A stretch of DNA of 57,819 nt, from positions 1 through 57,819 of the forward strand of contig NZ_JAQOSQ010000024.1 in NCBI RefSeq assembly GCF_030068455.1, read 5' to 3'. Origin of the DNA: Roseofilum casamattae BLCC-M143 (GTDB taxonomy: Bacteria; Cyanobacteriota; Cyanobacteriia; Cyanobacteriales; Desertifilaceae). Under the pieces are notes generated by a model. It searched no databases. It was given only the letters and a program-made list of their open reading frames with translations, and was not told the DNA's origin. The position numbers and the translations under genes are program-made. Each line of letters opens with the position of its first letter. Position 1 is the first letter of the stretch. This document shows positions 8,501 through 17,005 of the stretch, one piece after another.

Positions 8501-10651
8501 TCTGAAGACAATGATTTGGCTAACTCTGAGGACTCTAATTCAGAAGAAATTATTGATTTCTTTGCCCAAGTGAATGAAATTCAAGGTACGTTTACGTCTG
8601 AGTTTCAGAGTCCTTCTTTATTTCCTGGCGTATTCAGAGGTGATGCAGGTTCAGTTGATATTCAAACCCGAGATGGAATTACCATTAAGACATCTTTTTC
8701 ATTTTCTGCCATTGAAGGAGATGGAGGAGACTTTACCGCGATAACAGATAACACTGCTCGGACTGGTAGCATCGATACTTCGGCTCGCGATGGAGATGGG
8801 GGCGCAATTCATATAGAAGGCACTCAAGGAGTGGAAACGGTTAATTTAAATTCATCGTCTTCACTGAGTGGAAATGGCGGCGAGATTAATGTCTTGAGTC
8901 CTCGCGGTGCAGTGACGATTAACAATATTGATAGTTCTGCCAATCAAGGCAATGGTGGAAATGTTACTGTGGATGCTTTGCTAGATGTGAGCACGAGAGA
9001 TATTAATACGAGTAGTAACTTTGGTGATGGCGGAAATGTGCAGTTATCTTCAGAAACGGGAAATGTTACGACTGGAAATGTTAATACTTCTGCTCCTTTA
9101 GGAACTGCGGGAACATTCAGCGTTCACCAGGGAGCAGTAATAGGTAATGTTTCGAGTGCGCCAGCAAATCCACCCAGCATTCAAACGCCAATCCAACTAA
9201 CCGCTCCTCCTACGGTCAACCCATCTCAACAATTGCCATCACTGCAATGGTCTGTAACTACCAATAATTCCCCTGCCGTCTCAGTGGATAACGTACCAAT
9301 TTTGAGCGAGTTAGACCGGTTAGCCATTGACTTGATTGCTCCAAATTTAGAAATTGGCGGATTGCAAAATACTTGGGATCTGAGGTTGGAAGAATTAGAC
9401 AAATTAATGACCGAAGATTTTAGCCAATATGCTAAAAAAGACGATTCGGAAATTATGACCATTGAGAATATCAAGGAGATGTTGGGAACCATCGAAGCGC
9501 AAACCGGTCAAACTCCGGCCGTGGTTTATGCCATTTCCCATCCGGATTTCGAGCGAGAAGGACACGCGCTCGAAGGAGGTATTGCTCTGGTTTTGGTGAC
9601 TGCCGATGGAGACCCAGTGGTTGAAAGCATTCCCTTCAGTCAGGTGTATGCCAATGCTTCGGGTAATGATGTGTTTTCTCTGGTCAAGCGGTTGTACAAT
9701 AGACTGGAGAATCTTGACAAAGATCCGAAGAAAATTGCCGAAGGAAAATATTTGTATAAAGCCTTAGTTGCTCCGTTAGAAGAAGCGATGGAAGCGCGCG
9801 GAATTGATAATATTATGTTTTCCTTGGATAGCGGTTTGCGCTCGATTCCGTTGGCGCTGTTGCACGATGGCGAGCAATTTTTAATCGAGAAATATAGCGT
9901 CGCTCTCATTCCGAGCGTTACTCTGACGAAAGCAGATTATCGAGGATTAGATAATGCTCGTTTATTAGCCATGGGAGCATCAACATTTCCCAAGTCCGAG
10001 CACAATCAAAAAGCCTTACCCAATGTTCCTCTAGAGTTGGAGATGATTACGACGCAGGGATGGAATGGCGATCGCTTTCTCAATGAAGAGTTTACTTTAG
10101 AGAAGATGAAAGCACAACGGCTCAGTCATCCCTACGGCATCATTCATCTGGCAACTCACGCTAATTTTGGTACGAGCGAGGACGAAAAAACTTATATCGA
10201 ATTTTGGGATGAAACCATTCCTCTCGATACCTTGCGCGAGTTTTCCTGGCACAAAGAACCGCAAGTCGAACTGCTCGTGCTCAGCGCTTGTAAAACCGCT
10301 ATTGGCGACTTGGAAGCGGAAATGGGATTTGCTGGATTAGCTGTTCGCGCTGGGGTGAAATCTTCCGTGGCAACCTTATGGAAAGTTCCCGATTTACAAA
10401 CTATGGCACTGATGAGCGTTTTCTATCAATACCTGCAAACAGAACCCATTAAAGCTGAAGCTTTGCGCAAAGCACAACTGGCTATGTTGCGCGGCCAAGT
10501 TGCGATTGAAAACGGAGAATTAGTCACTCCTCACCATCGAGTCACCTTACCGGCAGAAATCGCAACTCGTCTGAAAAATGTTAACGAATCAAGCGCATTT
10601 TCCTCTCCCCATGCTTGGGCTGGCTTCACTTTAGTTGGAAGTCCTTGGTAA
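5588..10651 (+). CDS. Secreted filamentous-haemagglutinin-type protein with C-terminal CHAT protease domain
   Basis: This ~1687-residue protein starts with a signal peptide (to about residue 35, ending FAQ) and a TPS haemagglutination-activity domain (GTGTIIQQQGNQFNIQGG, LYLMNPAGIIFGADAQL), the export signal read by an outer-membrane TpsB pore. A long Gly/Asn-rich beta-helix-like region follows, then six 12-residue ATEPAVEPETPV repeats (855-926) and a second beta-helix-like region to about 1190. The C-terminal ~400 residues are a CHAT (caspase-like) domain with His in HLATHANFG (H1524) and Cys in LVLSACKTAIG (C1568). The end WAGFTLVGSPW is typical of CHAT proteins. The GTG at 5588 or the ATG at 5597 may be the start. 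No TpsB gene is in the window. Protease activity is inferred from the intact dyad. Confidence 0.9.
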   Translation: MKVMNSKFSVLPTILLSVIGAGFSMATYSHRVFAQPIVPAMDGTGTIIQQQGNQFNIQGGQLSGDGKNLFHSLQEFGLSAGQIANFLANPQVHNILTRVTGGNASLINGLLQVSGSNANLYLMNPAGIIFGADAQLNVPGDFIATTANSIGFSNSQWFNAVGDNNWTELVGTPNEFRFDVDNPGSIVNFGDLAVSEGADISLIAGNIINVGTIEAPGGTINIVAIPDRQILRITQEGHLLSLDIPIGDRQTPEITAIELPELLTHGGISHSDSIEVSPEGQVVLSGSGVNVPDVGGVAIASGTLDVSGDTGGTINIMGDRVGAIDANINASGLFGGGTLRLGGGFKGSPLFPTAEITYINDNSILNASAQESGNGGNIFIWSEQQTIFDGNIFALGGLEGGDGGFVEVSSKGDLAFNGDVDLSSPLGNNGQLLLDPKNILIVDGADGADDSELDDNEILAGDGADETFIISEHKLENILLASDVVLEATNDITIEKLTDGVLGGSIYSLEFIADSDNDGAGSFSMESGDRIITGAAVTISGVNLRIGGIHTQSPFQESGKITLNATGSVEAEKLSTYAGTYSAGDVTIISEGDVTIGHVEARANQSVHDIEEGGDVEIISGGNIAIANGVDSSSGILKEDREPGNGGSIALRAPNGNIVTGGISTVVEDGNGGPIILESGGSITVNGKLISFAETQGNGGSIEVTAEDEIKVSERISTGTASFSGSGGNNGGDVEIVSNNGTVTLDDIVTGVFGDGSGGNITISSKGDILTGELVSGTLSGTPGDITITSTEGGLTIESGLLKEQIIGLCGDSFDCEHSGDTVTIATEFTLQGKTILFGATLAGTVQLNLSKDSATEPAVEPETPVATEPAVEPETPVATEPAVEPETPVATEPAVEPETPVATEPVVEPETPVATEPAVEPETPVATEPADLVNNSQLDRNVPNNSTEIILKLLDDGNDNTLSGTGVFVISEDNDLANSEDSNSEEIIDFFAQVNEIQGTFTSEFQSPSLFPGVFRGDAGSVDIQTRDGITIKTSFSFSAIEGDGGDFTAITDNTARTGSIDTSARDGDGGAIHIEGTQGVETVNLNSSSSLSGNGGEINVLSPRGAVTINNIDSSANQGNGGNVTVDALLDVSTRDINTSSNFGDGGNVQLSSETGNVTTGNVNTSAPLGTAGTFSVHQGAVIGNVSSAPANPPSIQTPIQLTAPPTVNPSQQLPSLQWSVTTNNSPAVSVDNVPILSELDRLAIDLIAPNLEIGGLQNTWDLRLEELDKLMTEDFSQYAKKDDSEIMTIENIKEMLGTIEAQTGQTPAVVYAISHPDFEREGHALEGGIALVLVTADGDPVVESIPFSQVYANASGNDVFSLVKRLYNRLENLDKDPKKIAEGKYLYKALVAPLEEAMEARGIDNIMFSLDSGLRSIPLALLHDGEQFLIEKYSVALIPSVTLTKADYRGLDNARLLAMGASTFPKSEHNQKALPNVPLELEMITTQGWNGDRFLNEEFTLEKMKAQRLSHPYGIIHLATHANFGTSEDEKTYIEFWDETIPLDTLREFSWHKEPQVELLVLSACKTAIGDLEAEMGFAGLAVRAGVKSSVATLWKVPDLQTMALMSVFYQYLQTEPIKAEALRKAQLAMLRGQVAIENGELVTPHHRVTLPAEIATRLKNVNESSAFSSPHAWAGFTLVGSPW
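8150..8365 (+). repeat. Six in-frame 36-bp tandem repeats
   Basis: Six consecutive 36-bp units encode ATEPAVEPETPV, followed by a partial seventh (8366-8380). The units are almost identical: units 4 and 5 have ACG instead of ACA for one Thr, unit 5 has GTG for an Ala codon, and unit 6 differs at one silent site. Such low divergence suggests recent expansion by slippage or recombination. The repeat forms an acidic Pro-rich linker between the two beta-helix-like regions of the CHAT exoprotein. Confidence 0.95.
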
Positions 10652-10745
10652 TATCAGGACTTGGCGCATTTCTCCATCTATTTTTTTCAGCTCTACATTG
10701 ACGTAACACTAGTGCAATACTTGGAGAAGATTAAATGTTACATGA

Positions 10746-10769
10746 GTGAGGCATTGATAAATGCCTCAC
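10746..10769. terminator. Perfect 10-bp hairpin between convergent genes
   Basis: GTGAGGCATT (10746-10755) pairs with AATGCCTCAC (10760-10769) around a GATA loop. It lies between the ends of the converging CHAT and pdhA genes, 8 bases beyond the pdhA stop. There is no strong T-run on either side, so termination efficiency is uncertain. Confidence 0.55.
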
Positions 10770-10777
10770 CAGAAAAA

Positions 10778-11809
10778 CTAATCTTCAGCGAAGATATACT
10801 TGTGCAGTTCGCTCGGATCGGGTTCCGGACTTTCGAGAGCAAATTTCACTGAATCATCAACCACTTCTTGAATTTTGCGATCGATCGCCTTTAATTCATC
10901 CGCCGTCGCTAACCCCTTCTCGGTTAAATAACCAGCAAACCGCTTGATCGGATCTCTCGGCAACCAAAAGTCTTTCTCTTCCTTAGAGCGCAACTCATCC
11001 GGATCGGCTAAAGAGTGACCCCGGAATCGATAGGTGAGCGCTTCAATCAAGGTCGGCCCTTCACCCGCACGAGCGCGTTCGACGGCTTCTTTCGCCACTT
11101 CGCGCACCGCCAATACATCCATCCCATCGACTTCAACCCCATGCATTCCAAAGGCATGAGCTTTCTGGTAAATTTGCGGAACAGACGTTGCGCGATCGTG
11201 AGCCATTCCGATCGCCCACTTATTATTTTCCACCACATACAGAATCGGCAGCTTCCACAGCACTGCCATATTCAAACACTCAAAGAACTGACCGTTATTA
11301 CAAGCCCCATCTCCGAAGAAACACGCAGTCACTTGGTCGGCACTCGCATCCCCCATCATCTCTCGGCGGTAGCGACTCTGAAATGCCGCTCCTGTGGCTA
11401 CGGGAATTCCTTCCGCCACGAACGCGTACCCACCCAAGAGCTTGTGTTCGGCAGAAAACATATGCATCGAGCCGCCTCGACCCTTAGAACATCCGGTGGC
11501 CTTACCAAACAGCTCTGCCATCACTTCCCGCGCTGGCACTCCCGCACTCAAAGCATGAACGTGATCGCGGTAGGTGCTACACACATAGTCTTCACCTTGG
11601 CGCATGGACTTAATAACGCCACTCGCCACCGCCTCTTGGCCATTATAGAGATGGACAAAACCAAACATTTTGCCCCGGTAATACATTTCAGCGCACTTAT
11701 CCTCAAAGACTCGTCCCAGTACCATATCTTCATAGAGCCGCAGACCTTCTGCCTGACTCAATTGCACTGAAGATGCATCAAATTCCGGTACAATCCTCTC
11801 TTCAACCAT
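10778..11809 (-). CDS. pdhA: Pyruvate dehydrogenase E1 component, alpha subunit
   Basis: This 343-residue thiamine-diphosphate enzyme subunit catalyses, with the beta subunit, the decarboxylation of pyruvate in the pyruvate dehydrogenase complex and feeds acetyl-CoA to fatty-acid synthesis and the TCA pathway. It carries the E1-alpha signatures [19 protein letters not shown] and GSMHMF, the TPP/Mg motif [15 protein letters not shown]...[11 protein letters not shown], and the phosphorylation-loop-like [15 protein letters not shown]. Length is normal for the family. The ATG at 11809 follows an AGGA ribosome-binding site. The beta subunit gene is not adjacent, as is common in cyanobacteria. Confidence 0.95.
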   Translation of the reverse strand: MVEERIVPEFDASSVQLSQAEGLRLYEDMVLGRVFEDKCAEMYYRGKMFGFVHLYNGQEAVASGVIKSMRQGEDYVCSTYRDHVHALSAGVPAREVMAELFGKATGCSKGRGGSMHMFSAEHKLLGGYAFVAEGIPVATGAAFQSRYRREMMGDASADQVTACFFGDGACNNGQFFECLNMAVLWKLPILYVVENNKWAIGMAHDRATSVPQIYQKAHAFGMHGVEVDGMDVLAVREVAKEAVERARAGEGPTLIEALTYRFRGHSLADPDELRSKEEKDFWLPRDPIKRFAGYLTEKGLATADELKAIDRKIQEVVDDSVKFALESPEPDPSELHKYIFAED

Positions 11810-11991
11810 GAAAATGTCCTAAACTACCACTAAGAGCTAACCCTATTGTTCTGCAAAGGTAACATCTAAGTCAATTACTCCCCTATTGCTCTACGATTGA
11901 GGAGAAAAGGAAGTATAATTCTAAAGATTAAATAGGGCAACCAATGGTCAGGCCCTATAAAATCGAAGCGTTGCTGCTGAGGGAGTAGACT

Positions 11992-14133
11992 GTGCGTATT
12001 CCGCTCGATTATTACCGAATTTTAGGCGTACCACTACAAGCAACTGCCGATCAGTTGCAACAGGCCCATCGCGATCGCATGATGCAACTGCCGCGACGAG
12101 AATATTCGGAAATGGCGATCGCCTCGCGCAAAACCTTACTCGATCGCGCCTATTCGGTACTCTCCGATCCGCAGACCAAAAGGGAGTACGCCCAAAAACA
12201 CGCTCTCGAGTTCTCCCCATCCGGCGATCGCAATTCCCAAGAGAGCCTCCCATTTCTGGAAATAGAAGACTCCCAACTTTTAGGAGTTCTCCCCATTCTC
12301 CTCGAGTTGGGAGAATACGAACTCGTCTTAAGCCTGGGACAAGACTACCTCGACACCCTACCGCCTCCGGAAGGTCAGGGCGAAGACTACGCCATTCCCG
12401 AACTCTCCCGCGCTGATGTGGTGCTCACCCTAGCCTTGGCAGGCCTCGAGTTGGGGCGCGAACAATGGCAACAAGGAACCTACAAGGATGCGGCCCTCTC
12501 CCTAGAACAAGCAGAAAAACTCTTGTTGAATGAAGGCGTATTCCCCAGTCTGCGCGGAGAACTGCAAACCGATCTCTACAAGCTCCGTCCCTATCGCATT
12601 CTCGAACTGCTTTCCGAAGACGAAGACAATGCTCTAGAGCGCCGTCAGGGCATTCAGATGCTACGCGATATGTTGCAAGAGCGAGGTGGCTTAGATGGCA
12701 ACGGTGACGATCGCTCCGGACTGAATGTGGACGATTTTCTCCGCTTCATCCAGCAACTGCGCGGATATCTGACCTCCCTCGAACAACAAACTCTCTTTGA
12801 AACGGAAGCCCAGCGCAACTCTGCCGTGGCCACCTATCTGAGCGTTTACGCCCTCTTAGTCCGAGGATTTGCCTATCAACAACCCGCCTCAATTAACCGC
12901 GCTAAGAGAATGTTGATGCGCTTGGGGTCTCGTCAAGATGTCCACCTCGAACAAGCGGTCTGTTGCTTGCTCCTCGGACAAACGGAAGAAGCCAGTCGCG
13001 CCCTCGAACTGAGTCAAGAATACGAGCAGTTGGCCTTCATTCGCGAAAACTCTCAAGGCGCGCCAGATCTGCTCCCCGGACTGTGTTTGTACAGCGAACG
13101 TTGGTTGCATGAAGAAGTCTTCCCCCATTTTCGCGACCTGAAAGAGTGCAAGCAAACCCTGAAAGAATATTTTGCCGATGACGGCGTCCAAACCTATTTG
13201 GAAAATCTCCCTCTAGAGCGCGGCGAGCCGACTCAGCGAGGGCGAATCTCTCGCCGTTCTTCTACAGATACATCAGCCCAACCCACGGCATTGCGAGGCA
13301 GGACTAATACGTCCGTTAATCTACACAAAAGCGAAACCGGAGAGGGAAGTGGCGGACGAGGCACGGCAACTCTAACTCGCTCGGAACTCAAAGCGACTGC
13401 CCCGACTCAAGCAACAAGCCAGACTTCCAGTAAAACCCTAAGTCCAACCCCGAGTTTGCGATCGCTCAATTCTCCCCCGAAACCGCCACTCGGCCGGACG
13501 GGCGAAAGATCTCCTTCTCTGTCCCAGCGTTCTCCTTCAGGCAAACCTTCTCTCCATTGGGGACGGCTGCTTCTGTTAGCTGGAGGTGCCTTATTAGGAT
13601 TGGGAATTATTATCTGGGCGATGGGACAACTCTTGGCATTGGTGGGTTCTGTATTTAGCAACAAACCGACCTTAGATGGAGAGCATTTGCAACTGATGCT
13701 CAATCAACCCCCCATCGAAATTCCCGAAGCCAAACCGCAAGCTGCCGCACCTACGGGGCCCCTGAATGAAGCGGTGGCGGCTCGGGCGATCGCAACGTGG
13801 TTAGAAGTAAAAGCTGAAGGATTTGGTTCGGAATATAAAACCGACCGACTCCCCGTAATTCTAACCGAACCGGCTCTATCTACCCAACAGCGCAGAATTG
13901 AGCAAAATAAAGTGGATAATGTTTATGGCGAATACGAGCATAGCGTGGAGGTGCAAGAGCTGAATGTAGAATCCGAAGACGCCGATCGGGCGATCGCCGA
14001 AGCTCTGGTCACCGAATCGGTCAATTTCTATCGCAACGGGGAACTCGATCGCAGTGCTTCCTATAGCGACACGATTAACGTTAGCTACCAGTTAGTCCGG
14101 GAAGATGGCCAATGGCGCATCCAAGACTGGTAA
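11992..14133 (+). CDS. ftn2: Cell-division protein Ftn2/ZipN (ARC6 homolog)
   Basis: This 713-residue single-pass inner-membrane protein tethers FtsZ to the membrane and organises the division ring, as known for cyanobacterial ZipN/Ftn2 and chloroplast ARC6. The N-terminus is a J-like domain (LDYYRILGVPLQATADQLQQ...AYSVLSDPQTKREYA) lacking the HPD motif, as usual in this family. A helical middle region follows, then a Ser/Thr/Pro-rich linker (~410-510), one membrane helix (WGRLLLLAGGALLGLGIIIW) and a C-terminal IMS-like (DUF4101) domain (ARAIATWLEVKAEGFG...QLVREDGQWRIQDW). The start is a GTG at 11992. It is divergently arranged with pdhA, with ~180 bases between them. Confidence 0.92.
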   Translation: MRIPLDYYRILGVPLQATADQLQQAHRDRMMQLPRREYSEMAIASRKTLLDRAYSVLSDPQTKREYAQKHALEFSPSGDRNSQESLPFLEIEDSQLLGVLPILLELGEYELVLSLGQDYLDTLPPPEGQGEDYAIPELSRADVVLTLALAGLELGREQWQQGTYKDAALSLEQAEKLLLNEGVFPSLRGELQTDLYKLRPYRILELLSEDEDNALERRQGIQMLRDMLQERGGLDGNGDDRSGLNVDDFLRFIQQLRGYLTSLEQQTLFETEAQRNSAVATYLSVYALLVRGFAYQQPASINRAKRMLMRLGSRQDVHLEQAVCCLLLGQTEEASRALELSQEYEQLAFIRENSQGAPDLLPGLCLYSERWLHEEVFPHFRDLKECKQTLKEYFADDGVQTYLENLPLERGEPTQRGRISRRSSTDTSAQPTALRGRTNTSVNLHKSETGEGSGGRGTATLTRSELKATAPTQATSQTSSKTLSPTPSLRSLNSPPKPPLGRTGERSPSLSQRSPSGKPSLHWGRLLLLAGGALLGLGIIIWAMGQLLALVGSVFSNKPTLDGEHLQLMLNQPPIEIPEAKPQAAAPTGPLNEAVAARAIATWLEVKAEGFGSEYKTDRLPVILTEPALSTQQRRIEQNKVDNVYGEYEHSVEVQELNVESEDADRAIAEALVTESVNFYRNGELDRSASYSDTINVSYQLVREDGQWRIQDW

Positions 14134-14159
14134 ATTGAAATAGTAACGGAACTCTCTTT

Positions 14160-14459
14160 GTGGTAAGCGTATCTTTGCAAGCACCTTGGCTCCCTCACGA
14201 CTATCCCATCCATGTCGAACGACCTCTAGAAGTCCTCGATCCCACTCTGTTGCAAGTAGCACGAGGAATTTATGGTAGATACTGTCATCTTTGCGACTCT
14301 AAGACGCGAAAAAATCCGGAAGCCGAGGTACAACGCCCCCTGGGAGTAGTGGTGAATCAAGCGAGCCTGCGAGCCGTATTGATCTTTAAACGCCAGGTGG
14401 CTCTCCTACCAACAGAGGCATTTGTCCCCTTAGATCGCTTAGAAACTGAGTTGTATTGA
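14160..14459 (+). CDS. Conserved small protein of unknown function
   Basis: This 99-residue protein starts at a GTG 26 bases after ftn2 and ends just before pilD, so it probably belongs to the same transcript. It is soluble, with one CxxC pair (GRYCHLCDSK) and no recognised domain. The second half (GVVVNQASLRAVLIFKRQVALLP) looks like compact alpha/beta structure. I do not recognise the family. Compact packing between ftn2 and pilD supports it being real. Confidence 0.65.
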   Translation: MVSVSLQAPWLPHDYPIHVERPLEVLDPTLLQVARGIYGRYCHLCDSKTRKNPEAEVQRPLGVVVNQASLRAVLIFKRQVALLPTEAFVPLDRLETELY

Positions 14460-14472
14460 TTTCCGGAGGTAT

Positions 14473-15279
14473 GTGGTGTGGCTTGAACTTCCAGCAATGG
14501 GGATCGTTGTCATCCTCGGAGCCGCGATCGGTAGCTTTCTCAATGTGGCTATCTATCGCCTTCCCGCTCGTCAATCGATTCTCTGGCCGGCTTCCCACTG
14601 TCCCAAATGCTCTCACACTCTCAGTCCAGCGGATAATATCCCCGTGTTTGGCTGGCTCATCTTGCAAGGCAAATGTCGATATTGCCATGCTCCCATTCCG
14701 TGGCGCTATCCCGCTGTTGAAGCCCTCACGGGGCTGCTCTTCCTCGGAACGTATCTCCACTTCGGACTATCCTGGGAAACTCTAGGAGTTTGTGTCTTTT
14801 TAAGTTGGTTATTAGTTCTGGCCCTAATTGATTGGGATACCTTGACCTTACCAAACGTACTCACTCAATTCGGTCTGGTCGCCGGTTTAGGCTATCAGAT
14901 TCTGCGCAGTGGGGGCTATGCCGATCCCATTCTCAATGGAGTATTCGGTGCCATTCTCGGATTGTGGCTATTTGAATCCATTATCATTGTTGGCTCGATC
15001 GCCTTTGGACAACCCGCTATGGGAGAAGGAGATGCGAAACTTGCTGCTGGGCTGGGCGCTTGGTTAGGTTGGAAATCCTTGCTTCTGTGCGGGTTTCTCG
15101 CCTGCAGTCTCGGAGCCGTTATTGGAGTATTGGCGATCGCCACCGGCCGCCTGCAACGACGACAGAAAATGCCCTTTGGTCCCTTCCTCGCTCTAGCTGG
15201 GGCCCTGACAATCTTTTGGGGAGATACGATTGTATCGACTTATGAGCAGTTATTTTTCCCGCCCAACCTGATAGGATAA
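14473..15279 (+). CDS. pilD: Prepilin peptidase / N-methyltransferase (A24 family)
   Basis: This polytopic membrane enzyme cleaves and N-methylates type IV pilin-like precursors at the inner membrane, enabling pilus biogenesis, motility and DNA uptake. The two Cys pairs of the cytoplasmic zinc-binding loop are C43/C46 (HCPKCSH) and C68/C71 (KCRYCH). The two catalytic Asp regions are IDWDTLTLPN (~120-122) and the GxGD motif GEGDAKLAAG (D187). About eight membrane segments are visible and the length (268) is normal. The GTG start at 14473 is fixed by a strong GGAGGT ribosome-binding site at 14464-14469. Confidence 0.93.
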   Translation: MVWLELPAMGIVVILGAAIGSFLNVAIYRLPARQSILWPASHCPKCSHTLSPADNIPVFGWLILQGKCRYCHAPIPWRYPAVEALTGLLFLGTYLHFGLSWETLGVCVFLSWLLVLALIDWDTLTLPNVLTQFGLVAGLGYQILRSGGYADPILNGVFGAILGLWLFESIIIVGSIAFGQPAMGEGDAKLAAGLGAWLGWKSLLLCGFLACSLGAVIGVLAIATGRLQRRQKMPFGPFLALAGALTIFWGDTIVSTYEQLFFPPNLIG

Positions 15280-15285
15280 ATCGGA

Positions 15286-15501
15286 GTGTCTTGGATTACC
15301 ATTCGCACGACATCAAGTCGCTGGGAGGCAGAACTGATCGAACAGTTGCTTGCCGATCGCGATATCCCCGCTCGTTTGCTCGACTATGGAGCAATGGCTT
15401 ATTTGGGTATGGGATCTCCAACAACCGTGCAAGTTCCGCTCGAGTGTCGTTGGAGCGCTTTATTACTTCTAAGCCAAATTGAGGAATCATCCCCGGAATA
15501 A
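15286..15501 (+). CDS. DUF2007-like small protein
   Basis: This 71-residue protein starts at a GTG only 6 bases after pilD, suggesting translational coupling. The pattern WITIRTTSSRWEAELIEQLL, DIPARLLDYGAMAYLGMG and TVQVPLECRWSALLLL matches the DUF2007 (putative signal-transducing) fold, a small ferredoxin-like domain of unknown role. No more specific function can be supported. Confidence 0.65.
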   Translation: MSWITIRTTSSRWEAELIEQLLADRDIPARLLDYGAMAYLGMGSPTTVQVPLECRWSALLLLSQIEESSPE

Positions 15502-15541
15502 TTGATAATCGACTTTGTCATTAGAGAACCCCTTTATTTTT

Positions 15542-16507
15542 ATGTCTTTATTTGATTGGTTTGCCAACCGCGAGAAATCTGCCCCCATGGGTCCCGAGCA
15601 TCAAGAGCGCGAGATTGCCGATGGGCTGTGGACGAAGTGCCCCATGTGTGGCGTCCTTACTTATACAAAAGACTTACAAGCGAATCAAAAAGTTTGTTTC
15701 GAGTGCGACCATCATTTCCGGGTGAATAGTAACGAACGTATTGCTCAGTTGATCGATCGCGAAACCTGGCAGCCTCTCAATGCTCATCTGCGTCCGGACG
15801 ACCCGCTGAAGTTTAAAGACCGGAAAAAATATAGCGATCGCCTGCGAGAATATCAAGCAAAAACGAGCTTGAATGATGCTGTCCAAACCGGGTTAGGCTG
15901 CGTGGATGGCTATCCGGTTGCCCTCGCTGTTATGGATTTTGAGTTTATGGGAGGCAGTATGGGATCGGTGGTGGGCGAAAAGATTACCCGCCTCCTGGAA
16001 GAAGCCACTCGACGAGGTTTGCCCGCGATCGTGGTCTGTGCATCAGGAGGGGCGAGGATGCAAGAAGGGATGCTCAGTTTAATGCAGATGGCCAAAATCT
16101 CTGGCGCTCTGCAACACCATCAAGAGGCGGGTTTACTCTATATTCCCCTGCTTACTCATCCGACAACTGGAGGGGTTATTGCGAGTTTTGCCATGCTTGG
16201 CGATATTATTCTAGCCGAACCGAAAGCAACGATTGGGTTTGCCGGACGGCGAGTGATCGAGCAAACTCTGCGCGAGAAGCTACCCGATGATTTCCAAACT
16301 TCGGAATATTTACTCTCTTACGGGTTTGTTGATGCGATCGTTCCGCGAACGCAATTGAAGAAAACTCTTTCTCAGTTGGTGAAAATGCATCAACCGGAAG
16401 CACAGAAACAAGATAAGCGGGATCTCGATCTTCATCGCGAGCCATTAGATATTACCTTGAACTCTCACCCAATGGCTCCAGAAGAATCTCATCACCTGAA
16501 ATCTTAG
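15542..16507 (+). CDS. accD: Acetyl-CoA carboxylase carboxyltransferase subunit beta
   Basis: This subunit of the carboxyltransferase pairs with AccA to move the carboxyl group from biotin to acetyl-CoA, making malonyl-CoA for fatty-acid synthesis. From the ATG at 15542 (321 residues) it shows the zinc ribbon C33/C36/C52/C55 (KCPMCGVL...VCFECDHHF) and the crotonase-like core with the oxyanion-forming glycines in [19 protein letters not shown] and [17 protein letters not shown]. Upstream in-frame codons exist, but the family normally starts with MSLFDWF. It converges with the padR-like gene, with ~87 bases between them. Confidence 0.96.
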   Translation: MSLFDWFANREKSAPMGPEHQEREIADGLWTKCPMCGVLTYTKDLQANQKVCFECDHHFRVNSNERIAQLIDRETWQPLNAHLRPDDPLKFKDRKKYSDRLREYQAKTSLNDAVQTGLGCVDGYPVALAVMDFEFMGGSMGSVVGEKITRLLEEATRRGLPAIVVCASGGARMQEGMLSLMQMAKISGALQHHQEAGLLYIPLLTHPTTGGVIASFAMLGDIILAEPKATIGFAGRRVIEQTLREKLPDDFQTSEYLLSYGFVDAIVPRTQLKKTLSQLVKMHQPEAQKQDKRDLDLHREPLDITLNSHPMAPEESHHLKS

Positions 16508-16594
16508 TTGTCTTGGGCAGGAGAGAGGAGAATGCTCGTTGCTTTTGGACACTGCCCGCCACCGAGCAACTCCCCGGCTCCTAAAACCCGGTGG

Positions 16595-17005
16595 TTACGA
16601 CTGAGAGGCAGTTTGCCGAGCATCTAAGGTCAGAGGATCCATTTCCGAACGGGCGCGACCCGCATAGTTATTCCACAAACGTGCAAGTTCTTGGGATTTA
16701 GCCTTCCAGGGATATTCAATCTGGTACATCCGTCTGGGACGCCCTCGTCGGGCTAGCTTCTTCCAATAACCGGCGATCGTGCCTTCTTCTTCGAGGAACT
16801 TGAGAGCGCTGTAGAGTACAGTATCTGATAAGCGATACCGAGGATACTCTTTTTTCAACAGGCCGATTAACTCCGTTCCGTAAGAGTCTTTCGCCAGTAA
16901 TACAGACAAGACATAGCATACAGCCAGTTCTGTATTGAGGTGAATCGGGGGTGGGTCTTGGAAAAAACGATAAACTTCTTCAAATTTCATAAATCTTCTC
17001 TGCAT
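16595..17005 (-). CDS. PadR-family transcriptional regulator
   Basis: This 136-residue winged-helix regulator has the PadR DNA-binding pattern LAVCYVLSVLLAKDSYGTELIGLL, LSDTVLYSALKFLEEEG and RGRPRRMYQI. Cyanobacterial PadR proteins include Pex, the clock-period extender, but this one cannot be equated with Pex from sequence alone. ATG starts are present at 17005 and 16990 (MKFEEVYRFF). The latter matches the usual family start; the longer form is listed. A 0.9-kb gene-free region lies upstream and could hold its operators. Confidence 0.85.
   Translation of the reverse strand: MQRRFMKFEEVYRFFQDPPPIHLNTELAVCYVLSVLLAKDSYGTELIGLLKKEYPRYRLSDTVLYSALKFLEEEGTIAGYWKKLARRGRPRRMYQIEYPWKAKSQELARLWNNYAGRARSEMDPLTLDARQTASQS

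Noticed and set aside
8080-8511. 143-residue reverse frame with repeated ATGVSGSTAGSV
   Set aside because: It is the antisense shadow of the 36-bp repeats in the CHAT exoprotein gene, with no independent start signal.
10661-10852. 63-codon ORF after the CHAT gene
   Set aside because: It overlaps the 3' end of pdhA and the hairpin between the convergent genes and has no ribosome-binding site.
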